Shown: piece by piece, positions 23,434 to 35,330 of the stretch
How positions within the stretch are numbered: position 1 is the first letter of the stretch
Layout of the letters: each line of letters begins with the position of its first letter
NCBI GenBank assembly: GCA_022496205.1
Contig: WTXD01000005.1
Coordinates: 434,001-498,000, forward strand
DNA: 64,000 nucleotides
Reading direction: 5' to 3'
Source of the DNA: Gloeopeniophorella convolvens
Taxonomy: Eukaryota > Basidiomycota > Agaricomycetes > Russulales
Position numbers and translations under genes: made by a program
The notes under the pieces: generated by a model
What the model was told of the DNA's origin: nothing
Database searches by the model: none
Seen by the model: the letters and a program-made list of their open reading frames with translations, nothing else

Positions 23434-25777
23434 ATGGACGTCAACTCCAGCACGCCGAAGAAGATTCGCTACAGCGATCCCTCGGGAGCCATTTTTTCGA
23501 TCTACCTCGAGCGGGCCCAGAGAGCTGACAAGGAAAAGGCTGATGACTGGAAGCGAAGCGCAAACGGCATTTTCCTTTTCGTACGTCTTTCTTTAATCCG
23601 TATCTGCTAGTTCCAAACTTGATAATTCCATTTTTCCTCAGACTGGTCTATTTTCAGCCACCGTGGCCACGTTTCTAGTTGAGAGCTTCAAAACCCTGAA
23701 ACCAGACCCCCGCGATACCACGAATGCTCTCTTAGCGCAGATATCACTGCAATTCTCGCAAAACTCAGGCGACACAAGGTTCTTCACTGCTTCCCTCGTA
23801 GACCTCGACGAACGATTCCAGCCCTCCACTTCAGCAGTCGCAGTCAACTCTATCTGGTTCTTAAGCCTCGTGCTCAGTCTCACATGTGCCCTTGGGGCCG
23901 TACTTCTGGAACAGTGGACCCTCTGGTATATCCACGTCACACAACGTGACCGCGCACCCTACATCAACGCACGCATCCGAGGATACCTTGCTGAAGGAAT
24001 AAGGAAGCACCGCATGCCCCTCGTCGCCGACGCTTTACCCACCCTCCTCCTCATCTCAATATTCCTGTTCTTCGCCGGCCTGGTGATCTATACGTTCGAC
24101 ACCAACCACACCGTTGGATATGTCACCCTATTGGCCGTCGCATTCGCGTGGCTTGCCTACACCGCTCTCACCTTCATGCCTGTCGTATACAGCGATAGCC
24201 CCTTCCGTACCCCACAATCATCCCTCTTCTGGTTCATCTTCCTCCATCGCAAAATAATATCCTTTATAGCACGCTCGGAAGGCCGCTCGCAGGTTAGCAG
24301 AGGCATATTCAGAGACCTCCAAAGCCTCTTTTCTGTGGACGATGTCACAGAAACAATCATATCAATGACCGAAAAAGCGTCAGAGGAGGAGTCGCTAGAC
24401 ATTTACACCAAAGCGCTGAAATGGACGGGCGACCTCCTTGACGAAGACCATAATCTAGAGGACTTCGCGGCGGGGCTCCCTGGACTCTTCAGCTCTGAAG
24501 CCCTCAAACCGAAAGAATGCGTCAAATTGCTGATCGGCCTTCCGGGTCCGAAGGAGCTCTCCAAGGGGCACTCGTTAGCTTGGAGCATCATGGAACTCGC
24601 CCGTCGTGCCGGCTCAGCCCCTCTCAGCGACGAACGCCGAGACACAAGAGTCGAGGTATGCATGCGGGCCCTCTACTACATCCCCGGAGCTGTCCACGAG
24701 ATGTTGGCCAAGTTCGCTGCGAGGGAGTACAACTGTCTGGAGATATTGCCGCTCATCAATCCCGCCAAATCTATGAGCCTCGCCACGCGTCTCATAGATG
24801 TCAACGACGCTGACCACGCCGGCGGCACTCCGTGGGAAGTTCAGTTCTCTGCCGTATGCGTGACTGCGATTATAGCTGCGATCGTCATCACACCTCCAAA
24901 GCCGTTGGCGACGGGCCTTTTCACCGGATCTTCGCACATTGGCGATGATGCTTCGGTACCCGACGCGATTTCCAAGAGAATCAGCGTCCAACTGGATACC
25001 CAGAGACCGAACTCCGGGGGGGCCGAGGAAACAGGCGCAACAGAGGGTCGAAACATTAGCACTACTGCGGAGGTGAAACCTGTACGGGGCCGCCCGAGCT
25101 CTCCATTGATGGATAGCGCGCGCCTAGGGAACCTTACAGCCTTCCTCCGTGAGATTCTACCCTATTTGGCAACCTTAAGCGCAGAGGAACAGGATTTAAA
25201 GGGAGCGAAAGCTGCGGCCAAGAGCATATGGCTCGAACGATACTCCCTAGAATATTCAGAAAGCCAATTCAACAAACCACTTGGCGATCGGGACTCTCCA
25301 TACTACTTCCTTTCCCTCAAGTACGACCTCGTGAAGCTGACGCTCGAAATCCTGACTCGAGACCCCTTCATCCAGGCCAAGGACGAGCAGCAGGACGCTT
25401 TTCGTGTCGTTATACGGGACTTCATCGCCGCGGCAGACGGCACTGGCCAACCCGCCCTCGGCGGAGTGAACTACATCGACATGGCTCTCGATGAGGTTAA
25501 CCGCACCACCCAGGATCCATACTGCTTTCCAAGAACGGCGCGAGTAGCACGTCGAGTGCCTCCTCCGGTCGAGCCACGTGACGACGCCCAGGGCCCATCG
25601 GCCGACCACCGTCGACGGCTAGCGCATTCCGAACCCGATGGTGATTCCCATACGCCCGAGGGGTCGACACAGCTGGTACCTAACAGCGCTCTGGATCCAA
25701 GCCGTCGCCCAGCCAGCGAGTTGTTCGGAGCTAGCGGAAGCCAAGGTCAAGACCATCGAGGCCCCTTCGACGCTTAG
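23434..25777 (+). CDS. DUF6535 multi-pass membrane protein
   Basis: Two exons (23434-23580, 23642-25777) give 760 aa. The N-terminal third is the DUF6535 domain found in large families of basidiomycete proteins: a charged start ending ADDWKRSANGIFLF, a helix TGLFSATVATFLVESFK (split by the intron), SIWFLSLVLSLTCALGAVLL followed by EQW, then two more helices (LLLISIFLFFAGLVIY and VTLLAVAFAWLAYTALTF). The rest is a soluble, mostly helical region and a disordered, charged tail from about residue 640. Function is unknown. Members are often multi-copy and lineage-specific. The start ATG (ACAATGG) gives a continuous N-terminus of normal length. Confidence 0.85.
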
Positions 25778-26127
25778 CGACAGCCCGACGGTTCATCCGC
25801 CACGTGAGTGTACATGAGTCCTATATATACATGGCCCCGAATCCTGAAAATTCCCTTTTTGTTTCTCGACAGCGCGACTGGCGAACGGAGGGGGTAGAGA
25901 AAGCAGAGTCACTTGGCGGTTGACGTGCTCCGTACATTAAGTACCGTCGTTGTTAACCGATGTGCCATTTCATTGATTGTTCGCTCTGAGTCACATCCGA
26001 GTCGTTGCGTTGCGAGAGAGGCGCCGGAATCAACCGCGGGTGGACCTCCGCTTCCCATAGTTCAGCGTTCCAGACTCCAAAAATTGTCCAAAGAATTCAA
26101 GCATCATGGCCAGTTTATACTTTACGC
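25778..26127. other. convergent intergenic region
   Basis: About 350 bases between the stops of the DUF6535 and amine oxidase genes. No gene is seen; both 3' ends must lie here. Confidence 0.5.
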
Positions 26128-27990
26128 CTAGTAAGGTACGGCGTTGCGCACGTCTACAAAGTGCGGCTGTGGCGAGCACCCCTTGCCGTGCACACACTGT
26201 GCGACGTGCTCGCCAGCTGCCTCGCCCTCGAAGTACGCACCATGCAAAAACCCTGTGCACCGCGGGTCCGCATCAGCCACACACGGTATCAACGTATATG
26301 GGGCGCGATGACACACCGAAGTACTTCTCGCTCAGCGCCTCGCCCGCGAACCACAGCCGCCCGAGCGAAGCGCGCAGGTTCACGTGGTGCTGCGAGACGA
26401 AGCTCGGCGGCCAGTTGCTGTAGCTCCCGCGGAAGAGCGGGTCGGAGTGCCAGCGCGGGAAGAGGAACGCGCTCGGCTCGGGGATGGTCGTGTTCGGGAA
26501 CATCGTGCGGAGCACGCTAAGCACCTCCTCTTGCACCTGCGCGTCGGGGAGCGCTTCGATGCGCTCCGAGTAGTCGCCCTGTGTGCGCATGGTTAATTTG
26601 AGGTTGGGATGACGCGATGCACGGAGGGATAGGAGTACCGTGACGGTGACGAAGACAAGGCCCGAGCCTGGGAAGAACCCTTCGATGTCGAGGCCTTGCC
26701 AGACGGGGTAGCGCCCACGCTCAGAGTCAGCGTAGAGAGCGAACTGGAGAAGGATGATGAGCAATGGATGAGCGTATCCGTGTTCTGTGGGCGTACCTGC
26801 GTGTCGAACCAGAAATTCTCGGGAAACTGGAGGAAAATCTTAGTGTACGTCGCCTGCATCACGCACGTCTCAGTTTGGCCCCAATCAACATACAGGGCGC
26901 TAAACTCACCATCGTCATGCTCTGGATCGCCTCCTGCTTCCATGCCGGGAGCGCGGGCTCGAAGCGTACGTCGTCGTTCTGCAGTACACCGAGGCTGAAC
27001 GTGCAGATCGCATACTCCGCGCTCAATCTCTGCCCATCTACCAGCGTGACCGATACCCCAGAGTCGGAATATTCAATCGTCGTGACGGTGGCATTGAGCA
27101 ACACTTGTTCTGGTTTGAGGAACTCGGCGGCCTCGGCCTGGATGATGTGCTTGAACCCGCGTTGGTCGATCGAGAACAGGTTCCCGTCGGAGAAGCCACC
27201 CTGATCCACGTCGTATGTGAAATTGTTCCCCTAGTAACAGCGACGCGTCAACGTTGTCCTCACGCCGGATGTGCGACCGTAACGCGTCGACGCACCCAGG
27301 AAGACGCAATGAGCGATGACTGCTCGGGCGTCTGCGCGTACTCCCAGTCGAACTGGAAGTACTCGGCTGCTTGCTCGCGCGCTGTCTTAGGCTTGGCACC
27401 GATCAGCGAGTAGCCCGTCCGCGCTGTGAGGTCAACTAGCTCTAGCGAAACGCGCTCGCCCGCCGCGGCGGTGAGGCTCGTGTATTCGTCGACTGCGCGG
27501 TGGAACACGTCTAAGTAGTTCGCCTCCCCGGTCTCGTCGTACGTCGCTGTGCCATATATGGTCAGCAAAAAGGCCGCTCATCGGGGGTTGATGGAAGTGA
27601 CGCACTCATGCTCGTGAAGTAGTCGCTCTCAACCGCGCTGAGGGCATGCTTGCGCGCGAGTGTGAGGATCGGGTTCGCGGGCCCGCTGCCTGTCTGCGTG
27701 CCCTGGATCCAGTTTGCGCCGAGCTCGACAGTGTGCCCAGCGAAACGCGTGCTGTGCATGCGTCCACCAAGCTCATCACGGGCCTCAACGATCACGAAGT
27801 CGGAAATTCCTTCACGGGTGAGCGTGCGTGCTGCGAGGACACCCGCGACGCCGCCGCCGAGGATGAGCACCTTCGTGTCGCGGTGCGCGCCGTCGGTTGG
27901 GGCTGGTTGGGGCCTGGGTAGCGCGAGAGCCGGTGCAGCAAATGCGCAGAACAACGCGAGGTGAAGCAGGCGCACTGTGGTACGCATCAT
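26128..27990 (-). CDS. secreted flavin amine oxidase (polyamine oxidase-like)
   Basis: FAD-dependent oxidase of the monoamine/polyamine oxidase family, which oxidises amines to aldehydes and releases H2O2. The start MMRTTVRLL is followed by a hydrophobic signal peptide ending APALA, so the product is probably secreted. The dinucleotide fold is VLILGGGVAGVLAARTL with VIVEARDELGGR and then ELGANWIQGTQ. Exons 27990-27606, 27546-27296, 27230-26910 and 26853-26797 join in frame. Two further exons carry GRYPVWQGLDIEGFFPGSG and FPRWHSDPLFRGSYSNWPP. The last exon supplies the FAD-contacting end (LWFAGEALSEKYFG, then GFLHGAYFEGEAAGEHV) to the TAG at 26128. A decayed paralogue lies at 20930-21980. Exact substrate unknown. 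Confidence 0.88.
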
Positions 27991-29520
27991 CTCGGCGAAT
28001 CGTGAAATCCAGGTGAGGTAGTAGGAGCTGGCCACAGGACACCTCAATCAGTCAGTCCGTCATCGGATTTTATACAGAGACGTACTGCCGATGCATTCTT
28101 CCAAGCGGTGTGTTATGAAGTTGACATCGGAATGGAATTCATAGAAACTGATGCTAGGCTCGACACTCCGCACGAGAATCATTGGTCCGGGTGTACATAC
28201 CCAACAATTCCGCTGACAGCCAGATACGCCAAGTGCCGGCAACCGCGGTACGCGACGCCAGCCTAAGCAGCGCAGCGCACAGCGCGTGAGGCCAATGTGG
28301 GGGGGGGGGGGGGATTATGTAGGCGATGTCGATGAGTACGAGGTAGAGAAGACTATTGATTGGAAGGAGGACTGGAAGGGATGAGACCGTGCTACATGCG
28401 GTTCTGTCCGCCAAGTGCCGGGTGGAGCGCGCAACAAGCCTACTGAACAGGTCATTTGCGCCCCATATCGAGCATGTCGCCGCACAAACGCACTGTTGAG
28501 TCCCACCGATGTTGGCTGCTGTAGGGGCTCGCTCAGAGACAGCGGGCAGAACTAACCGAGTGTGGCGTCGCAGATTTGGCGATTACTCGATACGTTGCGG
28601 TGCTTCGATTCAGGTTGGTCGAGTTCGACCGATTGGACGTTGGCATCCAATATATCGAGTCGGTGGCTTCGATCTTGGTGTCCAAGCACAGTGAATGATA
28701 TCTGATCCAGACACGCCCCATATGTATGCAGTGCAATTGGCGAGCTAGGCAAGCTGTTTGCCGTACTTCGGGCGCCTGTGCGTACTGTCGTTGCGCCCAC
28801 GCCGTCTTGTGCCTCGGCTGGGAGTCGGTCAGCGAAGAGCGCTTATGAGGTCGACGATCCCAACCAGCGTGGATATGCCCGCCGGTCGACAGTGTGGCTT
28901 GTGTGGCTTGACCGGCTTGCTCCAGGTGATCCGCGTTCTCGTCGTGTGTTGCTGCCACATAAGCGTGCTATCAATCGTGTACGGATCCCAAGAATGCAAG
29001 AGAGTCGCACTGTCGCACTCGGTAGCTCTGAGAGCGTGAAAGCGTGAGAGCGTGAGGGTGTGATGGGGAAGATCACCCTCGCATGTTGACTCCCTCACCC
29101 ACACAATGCGCTAGACAGTCGCCTCATGGAATTACTACTCACCCCTTGTGAAAGCTAACCTAACTGCTACGCAAAGCTCTTTCCTTCGTTACTGCTATCA
29201 AAGCCTCCTCAGTCGAAGTAGAGTTGCAGGTATAGACGCGTTGAGTGTGCTCTCGAGGCCTTCAAGACGGGAGTAGTACAAACTCGGACCGGACTCAACA
29301 AGCGGCGGGACTGGTCACTCACGGACTCACGTGGCAGAAGATGATTCACTAGGCACGCGTCACGTTCCAATGGAAAACAGGTTTTCTTTCTTTCTACCTG
29401 TTCCTCGGACTACTCAGTTCGTGCGTGGCGACCAGTCGTTCGCGGGCGCAAATCTGCGTAGGTACCCGACATCACATCACACCGGGCTAGTTATCCGAAC
29501 TTGAGTAGCCACCTCTTGGC
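27991..29520. other. intergenic with G-tract and short tandem repeats
   Basis: No supported gene in 1.5 kb. It includes a run of 15 G (about 28299-28313) and a short tandem repeat of a GAGAGCGTGA-like unit (about 29025-29060). The amine oxidase promoter occupies its left end. Confidence 0.5.
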
Positions 29521-29920
29521 TATGAACTAGGCACCTGAGTCCTGTTGCCGCACCGAAGCCACCGAAGGCGGCCTGGGGTCTGGGTTCATCACCCAGCGCT
29601 CGGTTCGAGAATGGTTTGCTGGGCCATGGAAATAACCGCGGTGGTCCGGGTCTCACCAGTCATCCAAGCTAGGGATCACACAAAGGATACATTCGGCACT
29701 TAAAGGCCGGGAAATACTACTATCCTTAACACGGATATAAGCTCCTTTGAACACTTCAAAAGCCAGGGTTCATCCAAAGAACACCGTGCAAGCTCAGCTA
29801 ACGCTCGACGCCGGGACCATTCAATGCAGAAGTGTTGCTCTTTGCCCTGGTTCGATGTTCAGATAGTAGGAATTTCAAAGCAGAGGCTGGCACCTGCTAC
29901 CACTGGGCTCAGTGAGAATG

Positions 29921-30331
29921 TCAGTGAGTGTCAATGGCAGATGCTAGCAAGCACAGACGCTCTGGGACCTCAATGCCTGTGATTGAGCCGACAGGTACGC
30001 AGCAAAAGGGTCCGTCTAGGGTGAGGTCCCGGCTAGCGCCGCAGGTAGCGAGCCCAGGTCAGCTGGGTTCATATCCCCTTTGAAAGCTCGATACTTACCA
30101 AACCGTGGTAGGATCACAACCCAGGCCTACGAAGGCACCCGCGGGAAGGCCCGAAATCTGCAGGAGAGTACCTGCGCAGCATTCGAACTCGATATCAGGT
30201 TCCAAAATGCCGCTAACAGAGGCGCAAATGTCGATGTCGAGCTGCCTCCGCCCGAGGACTGCAGAGGCGGAGACCCCGCCAATGGCGAGAATAGCGAGGA
30301 AAACGATGATGAATGGCTTGGAGTTTAACAT
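29921..30331 (-). CDS. small secreted Cys-rich protein, hydrophobin-like
   Basis: Two exons (30331-30099 and 30032-29921, 66-bp intron) give 114 aa. The N-terminus MLNSKPFIIVFLAILAIGG is a clear signal peptide. GRRQ then looks like a Kex2-type processing site, as in the duplicate (EKRQ). The mature part has eight cysteines in the order C, CC, C, C, CC, C: ICAS, FECC, VGLGC, a Cys created exactly at the splice junction, PFCC, and RLC. The order matches hydrophobins, and the CC-x19-C spacing and GLGC-x-P block also fit. The C1-CC spacing of 14 and the C5-CC spacing of 9 are larger than usual for class I, so I call it hydrophobin-like only. If correct, it coats hyphal surfaces. Confidence 0.65.
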
Positions 30332-30404
30332 GACGACAATGGTGAAGCCTGGACGGACGAAGGTGCGCTGCGAGCTGGTCGGATAGCAACGGATGAAGCA
30401 GCCC

Positions 30405-30411
30405 TCTTATA
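30405..30411 (-). promoter_or_regulatory. TATA box of hydrophobin-like copy 1
   Basis: TATAAGA on the minus strand, about 75-80 bases before the ATG. It is conserved in position in the duplicated copy, as is the leader containing GACCAGCTCGCAGCGCACCT. Confidence 0.5.
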
Positions 30412-31649
30412 CGTTTTCATCTCAGGCTTGTATATAGGCAGCCGCTTACCCCGCTGTCGTTTCCTGGATGGGCACCTCTGAGGGGCAGCGTTGACGTCGA
30501 GGACACTGTATAGTATGAGTCGGGCGCCGCAACTCCTCGGAGTCAGTGGCGGACGAATCCGCGAGCGTAACGTCAAATGGAGAACCTATCTCCCGTAAGT
30601 ATGCAGGCCACCGGTCATGGAGGAGCTGCGAGTGCGAAAAGGGTAAATACCGGTGCATCACCGCATTACTCGGTAGAACGACACCGCTCCGCTCGATGCA
30701 TCCCTTACTACTTACGTACTCCAGCTCAGGGCACTTCCACGACCGCGGAGGCAGCGGTGTTATAGCACTACGGATCGCGATGACAGCGCATGAATACAGC
30801 ACACGGATCACACATGTAGTTGGGCCTGAATTGCGCGTCCTCCCCGCTGCGCTTATGACCCTCGTCGCTGCCCATTACCCTCTGACATCCCACCCGTAGT
30901 CCCCGTAATAGACTGGCCTATTAAAGACAGTCTCAGGCTCACATGGCCATCTTCGGCGCATCTCCCGCGCCGCGCGCGCTGTAACTCGCAGTGGCTCCGA
31001 CAACTTGCTGCGCCCATCACCACTTTGCCTTTTGTGCAGGCCGAACGTTGTCGGGAGAATGGAAATACCGGGTACTATGCGGTGGCTGCGTTGTTTGAGG
31101 ACGTGTGGTGGTATTCGCTGTAAGTTGTCTCACGGTCGAATATCTATCGATACTCTCAAGTCCTCGACATGTAGTATTTATTTCAGTGAAATAGACGGGA
31201 TCTCGTGAGACCTCGGAAACATGCGCGCGCGCGCTCAAGTTGCTGCCTGTTGACTATGAGCTAGACACCTGAGTCCTGTTGCTGCACCGAAACTGCCGGA
31301 GTGCGGTCCGGGTGCATCTCAGCTCTCAGTTTGAAGTTGATTTGGTGGTCCACGATGGCCATAGGTAGCTCATATCTTACACGAGTAATCCAAGCTAGGG
31401 TCGCAAAAAAGTGTATTTGGCACAAAGGCCCGAAAAAACAACTATCCTCAACACCAACATAAACGTCGATGACTTTGAAGCCAAGGATCCACCGTGCAAT
31501 CAACGCTCGACACCGGGCCATTCAATGTGGGGTGTTGTTCTTTCCAGCTTTCGACATCTAGGCAGGAAGTTGGAGGCAGACATCGTTACCAGTGAGCTCT
31601 GGACCCGATAAAGCAGTGTCAGTAAGCGTGAGCGAGGAAAGTAAACAAG

Positions 31650-32035
31650 CACAGACCCGGTGGAACCAGAAGGTGGAGAAACTCGAAGAATCGCCAGCGG
31701 ACACGCAGCAGTACGGTCCGTCTGCGGTGGGGGCAGCGCTGTGGGAGACTTGGGTCAGCTACGCTCATAGCCTCTTCAAACTCGACGCTTACCAAGTCGT
31801 ACCGGAACGGCAACACAACCGGTGCCTATGAGGCACCAACAGGAAGAGGTGGAACAAGACCTGGCACCGGGTCGATAGTGCTCACGCAGCACTCGGGCTC
31901 GACAGTAGAGCCCAGAATGCCGCCAAGAGCGCTGCAAACGTTGTCCTGCCTCTTCTCGGTGACTGCGGAGGCGGAGACTCCGCCAACAGCACCGAGCGTG
32001 GCGAGGAAAGCGATGAGCAGCTTGGAGTTGAACAT
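31650..32035 (-). pseudogene. hydrophobin-like gene, broken copy 2
   Basis: Starts MFNSKLLIAFLATLGAVGG with the same signal peptide and basic site (EKRQ) as copy 1 and the first cysteines (NVCSALGG, EPECC). Relative to copy 1, one base is missing in the GGTGCCT(T)CGTAGGC segment near 31829, giving a stop after LPVGAS. The downstream donor (CTTG|GTAAGC) and the second-exon block with GPYCCVSAG survive, but the reading frames no longer agree. The left boundary is approximate. A base-call error is possible, but more than one indel would be needed to restore it. Confidence 0.65.
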
Positions 32036-32102
32036 GGTGATGAAGCTTGAACAGACAAAGGTGCGCTGCGAGCTGGTCAGACAACAACGGACAAAGCAGC
32101 CA

Positions 32103-32109
32103 TTTTATA
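32103..32109 (-). promoter_or_regulatory. TATA box of hydrophobin-like copy 2
   Basis: TATAAAA on the minus strand, about 70 bases before the ATG at 32035, in the same place as in copy 1. Confidence 0.5.
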
Positions 32110-32545
32110 CGCTTCTCAGCGCAGACCTCATGTGGACTCTGCCCACTATCCCAATATTGTCGTTTCCTTGGTGGGTGCCTCCGCGAGCGTTGACGTCAAG
32201 ACGCTCTTCGGGCGGCGCGAACCCAGTGGCGGACTCCGCGAGCCCTCTGGGGTCAGGCTAGCAGAACCTTATCCCAAGAGCCCGCTGCCACGCAGACACT
32301 CTGACCGCACCGCGGCGGAATGCGGCGATGGGCATAGGTCCGCTCGTATTGTCTAGTTCGAGCCCGCAGAGCACGCTGTTCAACGAATTAATCGGATGGC
32401 GGTTCGACGTTCGGGGGCGCAACGTCGAATGGAGGCCCGATTTCCCGCTGGTATGGTCACGGAGGGGCTGCTGCGAGCGCGAGAAGGGTGCGTTATGTAT
32501 GGCGGAGCGACACGGCTCCACTCGATGCATCCTTTTACATAACTT

Positions 32546-33168
32546 GGGACCGGGCGAACCTCAGCTGAACTTCCTTGCTGAGTGCCCTGGGCTTGCATAT
32601 GGTCACGGACGGCGCGCAGGGAGAGGAGAAAAGACAGACGTTACGAAAGTACACAGAGGCCCACTCGCATTTTTTGAAGCTGCGCCGCAGGACCCCGCAG
32701 GTCTCGAGTGATAGGCTCACGCGCTGCATGCATGTACCTGTTGATAAACGCACCATGGGGCATTGGCAGGGTCGCTCGCCAATCAACAATGACGGCGTTC
32801 TCTGTCACAGGCGACACCTCTGCACCAGCGCTGGCAGCAGGCGAGCACTCAAGATAGGGAAGGCGATGTACGGATATCCGTGCACCGAGCGAACTGCCTA
32901 GTAGGCAGCACCAGTAGAGAAGCCTGTCGCAGACGTCAGCTCGCACGGACCCGAATATCGAACGACGTACCGTCCAGCACCCTCGAAGCTACCAGAACGG
33001 CAGCTTACGGGATCTCGGAGAGCCTCAGTGAGGGCACAACAACACAACGCAGCCGTCGTCGGTGAGAATGTGAAGCACCTCGCACGAAATCACCATTCCA
33101 ACGCCGACTGGCAATCCAATTTGTTCCTACATTGAGATCAAGCACGCTTTTACTTTGCTCCTCCCGAG
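32546..33168. other. intergenic, no supported gene
   Basis: No family recognised. It lies between the end of the duplicated block and the stop codon of ADE13. Confidence 0.45.
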
Positions 33169-35123
33169 CTACACGCTCAGCTCCGCCTTGGTGCCCGCTT
33201 CGACGACGGGCTTGAGCTCGGGGTCCGCGAGCGCCGGCGCGACCCACTCGGTGAGGAAGCGGTCGACCTGCTCCGGCGCGCGGCCGATGAACGAGCGCGG
33301 GTCGAGCAGCGCGTCGAGCTCGCCCACGATCGGGTCGAAGTACGCGTCGCGCCGGACGCGCTCGATGAGGTCGTTCTCGAGCCCGAGTTGCTTGACCTGG
33401 TGCGCAGCTTCTTGCGAGAGCACCTGCACGTGCGGAGTCAGCCGAAGGAAACACGGGAGGGGAGAGGAGAGGAGAGGGGGGCGCGCACGCGGATCTTCTC
33501 GTGCGCGGCCTGGCGGTCGCCGCCGCGCTTGACGAGCGCCATGATGATGTTCTCGGTCGCCATGAACGGGAGCTCCTGCGCGATGCGGCGCGCGATGACG
33601 CGCGGGTAGACGACGAGGCCCTCGCACACGTTCTGCAGCGTCGTGAGCACGACGTCCGCGGCGAGGAACGCCTCGGGCAGCGTCACGCGGCGGATCGCGC
33701 TGTCGTCGAGCGTGCGCTCGAACCACTGCACCGAGGCCGTGCCGAGCGCGTTCTGGTGCAGCACCGTGAGGTGCCGCGCGAGCGAGCAGATGCGCTCGGC
33801 GCGCATCGGGTTGCGCTTGTAGGCCATTGCGGACGAGCCGATCTGCGTCGACTCGAAGGGCTCTTCGACTTCCTGTGCGGGGGTTCAGTGCGGGGTGGGG
33901 AGGGGAGGGGAGGGAGGAAGAGGCGGCGGACCTTGAGGTGCGCGAGCAGGCGCAGGTCAGTCGCGATTTTGTGCGCGGTCGCGCCGAACGAGGCGAGCGG
34001 CGCGAGGACGTCGACGTCGATCTTGCGCGAGTACGTCTGCGACGTGACCGGGTACGCGTACGTGAAGCCTGACATCTTTGTCACGAGCCGGTCGAGCTCC
34101 TCAACCTGCGCGGCTGTGTCGGTTAGCGAGTAAGCGGGGTGGGAGGAGAGGGAGGCGCGCCTTGTCGTGGTCGCCGTCGAAGAGCGCGAGGAAGCTCGCC
34201 TGCGTGCCAGTGGTGCCTTTGACGCCGCGGAAGCCGAGGTCGTCGCGCGCGCGCCGGATATTGCGCAGGTCCCAGAGCAGTTCCTTCCGTGCCAGCGATG
34301 AGTCGCTGGGCGGTGGGCGGCGGAGCGCGGCGCACCTGTATCCAGAGCGTCGCGCGCTTGCCGACGGTGGTGAGCTGCGCGGGCTGGAAGTGCGTAAAGC
34401 CGAGCGTGGGCATGTCGCGGTACTGCTTTGCGAACGCGGCGAGGCGGTCGACGACGACGGCGAGCTTGTGCAGGACGAGGGTGAGCGCGGTGCGGAGGAA
34501 GATGAGGTCCGCGTTGCTGCGATCGGGCGGGATCAGCGCGGGCGGCGGGGGCGCGCGGACGGCAGACGCACTCTGTGACGTAGCAGGAGGTCGCGCCGAG
34601 GCTGCGGGAGCGGGGACGGGTCGGGGCGGGTCAGCGCGGGGCGGCGGGGGGACGCACTGGATGATGCCGGCGGCGGAGGGCGCGACGGTGCCGAAGGTGT
34701 GGACGTGGGCCATGACGTCGTGGCGGCGCTTCTTCTCCTCTGCGGCGGCGGTCTCGAACTGGGCCGCGTCGAGGTGCTGCGCGGGCGGGCGCGGGCGGGC
34801 TCAGTGGGCGGCGGAGGTTCGGGCGGGCGGACGTACGAGGTTGGCCTCCATCTCGGCGATCGCGGCTCGGAGATGGGGAGGCCGAGCTGCTTCTCGGCGA
34901 CGGCGAGGGTGAGCCAGAGCTTGCGCCAGGTGTGGAAGCGGTTCTGCGTGCATAGGGGTGGTGAGCTGGGGCGTGCGGGATGCGAGAAAATTGTACCGCT
35001 GCGGAGAAGAGATGGGACATCTCCTTGCTCGCATAGCGGCTGCGAGGGGCATGTCAGACGGGTCGGGTGGAGTTGGGTGGCTGACCTGGCGAGCGGCGTC
35101 TGGTACGTGTCGTGCTCTGACAT
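33169..35123 (-). CDS. ADE13: adenylosuccinate lyase (one apparent frameshift)
   Basis: Homotetrameric enzyme of purine synthesis: splits SAICAR to AICAR and adenylosuccinate to AMP, releasing fumarate. The start [12 protein letters not shown], then [14 protein letters not shown] and [21 protein letters not shown], is the typical fungal N-terminus over three short exons. Downstream are [35 protein letters not shown] (spliced), [11 protein letters not shown], the substrate/active-site region [16 protein letters not shown], and the fumarate lyase signature [12 protein letters not shown]. The ADSL C-terminal domain ends AGTKAELSV. Near 34868 the frame changes by one base between GLPISE and AIAEMEANL, consistent with one missing base. 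Introns are many and short. It is divergent from LHS1 with a 207-bp shared promoter. Confidence 0.93.
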
Positions 35124-35330
35124 TGTCCGAGTCTCTCTGAGTGCAAGCGGAGGAGGAGCGACAGGAGATCTGGACGAACGACAGGACAGATAAGATAAGA
35201 TGGCCCGTGGTAGATAAGATAAGATGAACGTGCGCGTGACGTGGCGACCACGTCGACTTTGGTCTCCAACGCTCAACACGGCGGCGAGCAACTCGTAAAT
35301 GCCCTCGCCACGTCTCTGACCAGAACCACC
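35124..35330. promoter_or_regulatory. bidirectional ADE13/LHS1 promoter with GATA repeats
   Basis: Two exact copies of AGATAAGATAAGAT at 35188-35201 and 35212-35225, 24 bases apart, giving four AGATAA sites that fit the WGATAR consensus of fungal GATA factors. They lie about 65-90 bases before the ADE13 ATG and 105-145 before the LHS1 ATG. Confidence 0.6.

Larger units (their letters stand above)
29521..30715. repeat. segmental duplication, unit 1
   Basis: Diverged but collinear with 31255-32545. Shared stretches include the start (GCACCTGAGTCCTGTTG), TCATCCAAGCTAGGG-type sequence, ACCGTGCAA...AACGCTCGAC, the hydrophobin-like gene with its promoter, and a distal part ending CTCGATGCATCC. Identity is patchy with many small indels, so the duplication is not recent. 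Confidence 0.8.
31255..32545. repeat. segmental duplication, unit 2
   Basis: Second copy of the block at 29521-30715 in the same orientation, starting with GACACCTGAGTCCTGTTGC and ending with CTCGATGCATCC. Between the units (30716-31254) I see no gene. Confidence 0.8.

Noticed and set aside
28299..28313. Run of 15 G as a possible G-quadruplex regulatory site
   Set aside because: It could be a homopolymer with inaccurate length and has no gene close enough to assign a role.
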